DNA of 64,000 bases from Ampullaceana balthica (Eukaryota > Mollusca > Gastropoda > Lymnaeidae), in assembly GCA_944989445.1 (NCBI GenBank), contig CALYLW010000427.1, positions 348,501 through 412,500 on the forward strand. The letters are read 5' to 3'. The notes beneath the pieces are model-generated. The model searched no databases. It saw only the letters and a list, made by a program, of their open reading frames with translations, and was not told where the DNA came from. Made by a program: the position numbers and the translations under genes. Positions 57,765 through 64,000 of this stretch are shown here, one piece after another (position 1 is the first letter of the stretch; each line of letters opens with the position of its first letter).

Positions 57765-57831
57765 ATAAAAGGGCGGCAAATTGGAGACCACCCCGGGCGG
57801 CAAAAGTTCTAGCTACGCCACTGGTCAAGAC

Positions 57832-58232
57832 GGTTATCAGAAGACCGAAAAGTATGTCATTAAATTAATTTTTAAAAATTTATTTAATAAAAAAAATCCA
57901 GTAACTGATAACTTTTTATACTCTTTGGTCCTTAGCAGTCCCCTACAGGCCTATAGGATCACCATTGACCTCACTCACATATCATCGCATGCTGCTTCAT
58001 CCCCCCCACCCCCAATCCACTAAAGCTAATTTTGTGAAACTTAATCTTTGCATAAATTATGCAGAGATCGCTTATTCCTAACTTAAAAATAAGCTGGTGC
58101 TATATAGGTTCAACGTTCACATTCAAATTGCAGCTAGGTTAAAAAATAAAAATAAAATAAAACTTTATAAACAGGAGTCGGAATATCTGTCATCAATTCA
58201 GCGTAAATAGCCGTCTGTAAAACAACGTGGAA
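57832..58232. other. 5' flank of the RETSAT-like exon
   Basis: AT-rich sequence between the hAT target duplication and the RETSAT-like ATG. CATATCATCGCATGCTGC near 57,977 resembles 43,128 (ATATTATCGCATGTTGC), a trace of the older repeat unit. No clear promoter element. Confidence 0.4.
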
Positions 58233-58449
58233 ATGTCTATTCATATTTGTGCGCAATCAGCCATCGAGTTTTTAGTTACTCACCCGTACTGGATTCTCGG
58301 GGTTTGTATCGCTTATTTGTGCTTGTATAATGTGATCAGTTACTTGTTTGGAAACCAAATAGGAAATAATCCTTTTGCCAAGGACTATCGTAGTCTACCA
58401 GAGCCGATCGTGTGTGATGCCAAGTCAAGGAATGCTGTTCTAAAACAAA
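58233..58449 (+). CDS. RETSAT-like all-trans-retinol 13,14-reductase, first coding exon
   Basis: RETSAT is an ER-membrane FAD-dependent oxidoreductase that saturates the 13-14 bond of retinol. The exon runs from ATG 58233 (MSIHICAQS) through a membrane-anchor segment (YWILGVCIAYLCLYNVISYL) to NPFAKDYRSLPEPIVCDAKS and RNAVLKQ, which lines up with the family pattern NPF..D.R.PP.PLV.D...R..VLKQ just before the FAD-binding GxGxxG domain. The exon ends in phase 1 at donor GTATGT. No later exon is seen before 64,000, so the first intron exceeds 5.5 kb. Only 72 codons support the call, so a related FAD-dependent reductase is possible. Confidence 0.77.
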
Positions 58450-58503
58450 GTATGTTAAAAAAATGTTTGTTTTTTTGTGTATATTACGTAATTCTGATGA
58501 CAT

Positions 58504-58666
58504 GTTGAGAGCAAGGCTCTCACAGTTGTGAACTTTGACCCCTGGAACAGCCTCCTTATGTTGAGAGCAAGGCCAACAGTTGTGACCTTTGACCCCTGTG
58601 ACAGCCCCCTTATGTTGAGAGCAAGGTCAACAGTTGTGACCTTTAACCCCTGGAACAGCCGCCTTT
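58504..58666. repeat. 57-bp tandem repeat, 3 copies
   Basis: Units with TTGAGAGCAAGGCCAACAGT and GACCTTTGACCCCTG; the copies differ by several substitutions. Lies at the 3' side of the minus-strand LINE fragment. Confidence 0.88.
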
Positions 58667-59345
58667 TGCGTGTGTCTGCAGAAGAGCGTAGCTGACGAGT
58701 GGGTTAGTAAAAGACAGAAGTTCGGTAAGATATAAAGGGCATGAGTCAGAAAAGAGGTTGTGACATAGATCGGCCCGTTTGTTTTCAATTCGGGCTTGTA
58801 TAGGTAGCCAATGAAGTGATTAAAGTAGCGGAGTAACATGGTCATTTTTTTTTGCCTGAAGAACTAGTCTGGCAGCTGAATTTTGAATTTTCTGAAGATT
58901 TTCAATAAATTATTTTGGCGCACCTGACACAAGAGAATTGCAAAAATCAATACGAGCTAGAACAAGAGCATAGACTAGAAGTTTTGTTGCACTAACTGTT
59001 AAGTAATGACGGATTGAGCTGATCTGACGGATGGCGGTGTAGGCAGAGCGACAGATGTGATTAATGAAGTTGTTGGTACACACGTTGTCATAAATAATGT
59101 AGCAAAGATTCCTTGTCGATGCTGTGATCAGTATATCGGAACTAGCTACCTCAATAGAGTTCGGAAGCGACAAAGTACTGCGTGATTTATTTTTCCCAAA
59201 TAGGAGTGCTTCCGTCAATAAACTCCTGCATCAATTAGACAGTGGATTCAATATGAGAGGAATCAGTGTGAGTGTATAGCTGAGTATCATCCGGAAATAA
59301 GAAGATTTTAACATTAAACTGAATGCTTTTCAAGCACTGGAAGTA
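58640..59345 (-). mobile_element. LINE reverse-transcriptase fragment (jockey/CR1-like)
   Basis: The minus strand reads FPDDTQLYTH (catalytic DD motif, about 59,290), then NHICRSAYTAIRQISSIRHY, LTVSATKLLVYALVLARIDF, CNSLVSGAPK, and on to AARLVLQAK and HWLPIQARIENK near 58,810. Several stops and frameshifts. Confidence 0.87.
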
Positions 59346-59538
59346 GTAGCCTTGTATGCAGTACGAAAGCGACAACAGAGACCCCAAGAAGTGCATGGGT
59401 TCGGATTCATTTAAATAGCTAGGTTTATTTAAAATAGTTCAAGGCTAACTTATAACTACGGAGACAGTTTCATTGGTTCATTTATTTTAACGTTGTTTGA
59501 CGTAGCTAGTTCCTGTGAATAGTGTTATTATTTAGATC
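59346..59538. other. Short AT-rich spacer
   Basis: No feature recognised between the LINE fragment and the hAT element; intronic if the RETSAT-like gene continues. Confidence 0.4.
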
Positions 59539-59892
59539 AGGGGTGGGCAAACAACGGCCCGCGGACGCATGCGGCCCGTCAGAGTGTATCTGTCTGGTCT
59601 GTAGGCATGTACAAGTTGCGATCTTATGTCGTTTGTAAAACTCTTTGTTTGTAATTTTCGCTATATTTTTAAAATTTTATTCCAAATATTTGATTCGAAT
59701 CTAAGGATATTAAATCGGTTTTATGGCTCCAGAATCGATTAGTGATCATTGGCCATTAACTGTTAACATCCTTATTCGAAACTGCATTTCAGCTAAACCG
59801 GAAGTGGTTTTTGTTTAACATTTACATAATGGCTGCTTTGTAAAAATAGTAATTTAAAAGCGAATAGACGTTATTTAACCATACGTACTGCT

Positions 59893-60775
59893 AAAATTAG
59901 AAAGATTGAAGACGAATGTCGTGTTTTTAATGACGAATGGACCACCAAATGTTGCTTCACAAGCGTTGGGAGCAAAGCAGTCTGCTTGCTAAGCTGTGAG
60001 TGTGCGAGCCAAGCAGTCTGCTTGCTAAGCTGTGAGTGTGTGAGCAAAGCAGTCTGCTTGCTAAGCTGTGAGTGTGTGAGCCAAGCAGTCTGCTTGCTAA
60101 GCTGTGAGTGTGTGAGCCAAGCAGTCTGCTTGCTAAGCTGTGAGTGTGTGAGCCAAGCAGTCTGCCTGCTAAGCTGTGAGTGTGTGAGCAAAGCAGTCTG
60201 CTTGCTAAGCTGTGAGTGTGTGAGCAAAGCAGTCTGCTTGCTAAGCTGTGAGTGTGTGAGCCAAGCAGTCTGCTTGCTAAGCTGTGAGTGTGTGAGCCAA
60301 GCAGTCTGCTTGCTAAGCTGTGAGTGTGTGAGCCAAGCAGTCTGCTTGCTAAGCTGTGAGTGTGTGAGCCAAGCAGTCTGCTTGCTAAGCTGTGAGTGTG
60401 TGAGCCAAGCAGTCTGCTTGCTAAGCTGTGAGTGTGTGAGCGTCTTTAAGAAGTAAAACTTAAAATACAGTCAAACAAAACATTTAGATTTCGGGCACAA
60501 TTTAACGATCGAAGAGAGAAAAAGGGAATTGCCAGGAGTTGGTTAATAATTTAAAGTAGCAGCAAACTTTTCTCCCCAAACACTCTTTAAAACAAGATGC
60601 TGCAACGGAAGCCAGTTTGGTGCTGTCCAATAAGATCTTAAAACGGAACAAGTCTTTTTTCTGACAGCGAGTTCATCAAGGAATGCTTTTCAGATGCAGC
60701 AAGTATTATGTGTCCAGAACAGAAAACAAAATTCGATGCATTTCTTTATCAAGTAGAACTGCAGTCAGGCGTGTA
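59893..60775 (+). pseudogene. GTF2IRD2-like hAT transposase remnant
   Basis: The frame reads KIRKIEDECRVFNDEWTTKC then CFTSVGSKAVCLLSC, corresponding to the N-terminal FNEEWT...KPVCLIC zinc-binding segment, and is then expanded by the minisatellite. After 60,456 the frame breaks; FIKECFSDAASIMCPEQKTK near 60,670-60,730 matches the KECxxxAAxxxCPE segment of the family. Confidence 0.78.
59971..60438. repeat. 36-bp minisatellite, 13 copies, in frame within the transposase remnant
   Basis: 468 bp equals 13 units of 36 bp with AGCCAAGCAGTCTGCTTGCT and AAGCTGTGAGTGTGTG. Each unit is 12 codons (SKAVCLLSCECV) in the transposase frame. Confidence 0.94.
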
Positions 60776-61225
60776 GAAAAAATAGGGAAAATTTGATGCA
60801 CAAACTTCGAGATGCAATCAAAGACTTTTTGTCGTACTCTGGTTCCTCCACAGTTCAAGAATACTATCCACAATTGTGAACAGTTACATACTTCTCATTA
60901 ATAATAGTTGTACTCTGTGGTAATCTTGTATGTAAATTACGTTCCTACTTCTTCATAGTTATTATGACAGGTAACAATAAACTATTTTTGAATTTATTAT
61001 GAATAGTAAAATCTTATAATCAAATTACAAATTGTTACAGTTCGTATTTCAAAATGTAGCTGCATGTGTAATAGAGCGTTAATGTGAAATAAAATAATTA
61101 TAATCATTAATTAATTTTTAAAAAATACTTTCTTCATTTTTATCGAAGTAGACAAAATATACATGCAGCCCTCCAACAATAAAGTTTCAATGCGGCCCTC
61201 CGTAGAAAAGGTTTGCCCACCCCTG

Positions 61226-61500
61226 ATTTAGAGGAAGAATAAATACCCGCAAAGCATTTGCGGACAGAAATAGCTCCAGGCCTCTTAAAACACTGATAGA
61301 GAACTAACGTTGTCTGTACTAAGAGAAATTTTGAGAATAAGCTATTATTTTATATTGGAGAGTTTTTATTGTGTTGCATTTATTTAATTGTTTTAAAAAC
61401 AATTTGGGCTTTACTTTTTGTTTTCTTTCGGGGCGGTGCGTGAAAGTGTGAAGGTTGTTAGTTTAGCTAGGTACAAAGGAAGCCTAAAATAGGAGTGATA
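61226..61500. other. AT-rich spacer, no feature recognised
   Basis: Nothing convincing. AAGGTTGTTAGTTTAGCTAG near 61,452 faintly resembles the end of the 20-bp array at 44,287. Confidence 0.35.
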
Positions 61501-61506
61501 TAGATA

Positions 61507-61688
61507 AGTGGGGTCACTAGGGGCGTGCGGAGGGGGGTGCGGACCGCACCAGGTGACACCATCACAATCAGTGGCACCAAAGTGTAAAATTATGTATGTT
61601 CCCGTTGTTTCGCACTGGCAGACTCGAATGAGGTCTGTTAAGTAAATCGTGAAGGGGTGAGACCATGGGCTACCACACTGGGTGACAC
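61507..61688. mobile_element. MITE-like repeat with GTGACACC motifs
   Basis: GTGGGGTCACTAGGGGCGTG at the left; GGGTGACACCAACCCAAGTG then ACACCTC at the right. The flanks GATATAGATA and GATATAGACA match at 9 of 10 bases. A 105-codon minus frame crossing it is incidental. Confidence 0.65.
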
Positions 61689-61859
61689 CAACCCAAGTGA
61701 CACCTCTGATATAGACATATAATTGCAAATACTGTAATTATGCAATTATTTGTTTTTTATTCAAATTTATCAATGTTAATTATAAAGTCTTAGTTTAGGA
61801 TTGAGACACAGACAGGCAACGAAAATAATATTGGCATCATTTGGTGAGAATTAAAACAA

Positions 61860-64000
61860 CAACAATTAAACAACCCGAAATTTTTTAATATAAATCCCTT
61901 ATTTATGAGACATAACTAACGGTATTGATTATGTTCAATAAAATAAGCACCACGCGAAATACAAGCTTAAACATTTACAGATCGGAAAAATATTATAAAA
62001 GTATGTTCAAAATAATAAGCACCGCACCGCGCGACAGTGAAATATTTTAAAAAATATGTTCAATATAATACACATCGCGCGACAGTCTAGCAGAAACATT
62101 TAGATGCTACATAGGGGAACATAGAGATAATCTAAAAATTAATTAATTTAATTACGGTACATTCGATTGATCTGACATTTTGATAGAATACATTGTTAGG
62201 TGACAAAAGTCTATGTGTAGAATTTCAGATCGATCGAATGTACCGTATATAAGTTAATGCATTTTTAGTTTATCTCTATGAAACTCAATGTAGCTGTCTG
62301 CTATTGTTGACATCCACCTATCATTTCAGTTCACTCGGTCCATCGATGACCACATCACCGTGTTTTAGAGCAAGGGCGTTTAGTCACGTTCAGTCTGCAA
62401 GTGTTTGTCGCGTTGCGTATTATTATTGAACATAATCAATACTTTTAGTTAATATGTCATATAAACGGGATTTATAGTGAAAAAATTGTTTTTATGGATA
62501 GTTTAATTAAATCCCTTTTATTAATTTCACTGTCTTGTCTCTCGTGGGCGGGCGGAAAAAACAGAAGGAAAAAATGGCAATATTTCGTGATGCTATCGAG
62601 CTGAAAATGTGAACATAGACTGGTGTCACCTAAAAATGCATTTTATCAAAATTTCAGATCGATCGGATGTACCGTAATTAAATTAATGCATTTTTAGTTT
62701 ATCTCTCTATAACTATATGTAACGGTCTGCTATTGTTTACTTCCACGTGTCACTTGAGTTCACACCAGCCATCGATGACCACATCTCGCGTTTTACATCA
62801 AGAAGATTTCACTCAGTTTCAATCTTTAAATGTTTGTCGCGTTTGAACATAATATTGTTAGTTATGTCTCATATATGAGGGATTTTTAGTCAAAAACTTT
62901 GTTTTTACGGGTTGTTTAATTAAATACCTTCATATTAACTTCACCATCTTGTCTCTCTCTCTGTCTGTCATGGGCTGGCGGAAAACCAAATGTAAAAAAT
63001 GACCCATTCCCGTGATGGGGACGCGGTGGTCGAGTGGCAGCGCGCACGACTGGCGTACCGAATCACGGGTTCGAATCCATGGAAGGCAAGGATTTGTTCC
63101 CGGGGCCTAGGGCGTTTCTGAGTCACCCAGCTCCGAATGTGACTAGAAAGCTGCATCACTTGCCAACAGATCATCTGTTATGGTCTGTGGACGCAATTAT
63201 CTTCTGCATAGAAAGAGCGTCTGTATAGATAAGATAGAAGATGCTATCGAGCTGAAATTTCGCACATATACTGGTGTCACCTAACAAGGCATTGTATCAA
63301 AATTTCAGATCGATCAAATATACCTTAATTAAAATAATGCACTTTTAGTTTATCTCTATGTAACTGTATGTCGCCGTCTGCTATCGTTCACCTCCACGTG
63401 TCGCTGGAGTTCAGTACAGCCATCGATGACCAGTTTTACTTTTCTTTTTTTTACCGCGAACGGACGGGCGGGCGGGTCCACGACTGACAGAGAGACAAGA
63501 CGGTGAAGTTAATATTAGGGATATAAAAATAAAAGAACCCCATAAAAACAACGTTTTTGAATATAAATCCCTTATATATGAGGCATAACTAAAAGTATTG
63601 ATTATGTGCAAACGCGACAAACATTTACAGACTGAAACCGAAATTATCTCCCCTGGTTTTAAAACTGGGGGAAGGGAGGAGGGGTTAGTGGACATGGATG
63701 GGTGGCGTCAACGTGTTAACTCAACTCCAGGTGGTTTACCTGGTTAAAACACGAGATGTGTTCACCTCTGGCTGGCGTGAAGTCAATTGACCCGTAAAAT
63801 GTAAACAATAGCGACTTCTACATATAGTTTTATATAGATAAACTAAAATGCATTAATTTAATTACGGTACTTTCGATCGATCTGAAATTTTTATACGATG
63901 CATTGTTAGGTGACACGGGTCCGTGTGCTTAATTTCAGCTCGATGGCATTACGGGAAGTGGGTCATTTTTACTTCTGTTTTTCCTGCGGTGCCCGCCCAA
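61860..64000. mobile_element. Cluster of the CCCTTATA-end interspersed repeat (several copies, both orientations)
   Basis: Recurring words in both orientations: ATAAATCCCTTAT with GAGACATAACTAA (61,890; 63,570), GTCTCATATATGAGGGATTT (62,864), CTATCGAGCTGAAA (62,596; 63,244) and TTTCAGATCGATC..ATGTACC (62,225; 62,655; 63,305). At least four units, one split by the SINE at 63017. The last unit runs off the right edge. No exon of the RETSAT-like gene is visible here. Confidence 0.75.
63017..63237 (+). mobile_element. tRNA-derived SINE inserted in another repeat
   Basis: Head GGGGACGCGGTGGTCGAGTG, B box GGTTCGAATCC, tail CTGTATAGATAAGATAG. GATG occurs on both sides, and the paralogous repeat at 62,590 reads CGTGATGCTATCGAG without interruption, which is the empty site. 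Confidence 0.88.

Larger units (their letters stand above)
54984..57823 (+). mobile_element. ZMYM-like hAT transposon, copy B, with perfect target duplication
   Basis: Ends CAGTGGCGTAGCTAGGGGG and TTCTAGCTACGCCACTG are inverted. The flanks GTCAAGAC are identical at 54976-54983 and 57824-57831. Two MITEs are nested inside (56284-56468 and 57189-57764). Transposase is broken. Confidence 0.94.
59539..61225 (+). mobile_element. hAT transposon, Charlie/GTF2IRD2-like group
   Basis: Ends CAGGGGTGGGCAAACAACGG and GGTTTGCCCACCCCTG are inverted and match the well-known hAT terminus. The flanks ATTTAGAT and ATTTAGAG match at 7 of 8 bases. Carries transposase remnants and a 36-bp array. Confidence 0.9.

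Noticed and set aside
61411..61728. 105-codon minus frame rich in Cys and His
   Set aside because: It lies across a MITE with GTGACACC repeats; no domain or splice context.
63034..63228. 64-codon plus frame, and similar frames at 20541-20783 and 12032-12400
   Set aside because: They are translations of the SINE head and body; in the last case the frame runs from dynein exon 9 into the SINE.

Overview
The window is animal nuclear DNA: strongly AT-rich, with GT-AG introns, poly(A) signals, tRNA-derived SINEs, LINE, Penelope and hAT remnants, and many minisatellites. The gene content (an axonemal dynein, a CPVL-type serine carboxypeptidase, a RETSAT-type reductase) and repeat style fit an invertebrate with cilia, most likely a lophotrochozoan such as a gastropod mollusc. 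That placement is inference. Nothing bacterial and no CRISPR array is present.

Region 1 (about 1-22,350, minus strand) is the 5' part of an axonemal dynein heavy chain gene, best matched to DNAH10 (inner-arm I1 beta chain). I resolved 28 exons whose splice phases chain without a break into 1,652 codons, from the initiator ATG at 21998 to an exon ending at 184. The linker, AAA+ ring and microtubule-binding parts lie beyond the left edge. One intron uses a GC donor. Introns hold SINEs, a 45-bp x 13 array, a 22-bp array and a TIR element. An RFX X-box-like motif followed by a YY1-like motif lies about 330 bp upstream of the ATG.

Region 2 (22,350-31,000) is a nest of transposons: a foldback element split by a hAT element with a perfect 8-bp target duplication, the 3' part of a second hAT family, short hAT-like MITEs, a CA-rich tract, and a decayed Penelope-like element with recognisable reverse transcriptase (YIDD) and GIY-YIG motifs.

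Region 3 (31,050-32,680, plus strand) is a single-exon CPVL-like serine carboxypeptidase reading frame. The catalytic Ser, Asp and His are present, but a frameshift in the oxyanion-hole motif and one nonsense codon break it.

Region 4 (32,800-58,000) has no host gene. It holds two copies of a ZMYM-like hAT family, a 46-copy 53-bp satellite, several minisatellites, MITEs with clear target duplications, LINE ends, and a nearly identical head-to-tail duplication of about 4.74 kb (44,008-48,887 and 48,888-53,600) with an older diverged relative at 41,150-43,080.

Region 5 (58,233-64,000) starts with the first coding exon of a RETSAT-like gene (plus strand). The rest of the window is its probable first intron, filled by a LINE reverse-transcriptase fragment, a GTF2IRD2/Charlie-like hAT carrying an in-frame 36-bp minisatellite, a MITE, and several copies of one interspersed repeat, one of them split by a SINE.

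The three genes have no evident joint function. The most informative structure is in the mobile elements: a LINE 3' end (34,445-34,700) shares its tail with the SINE family, which points to the SINE's mobilising partner.
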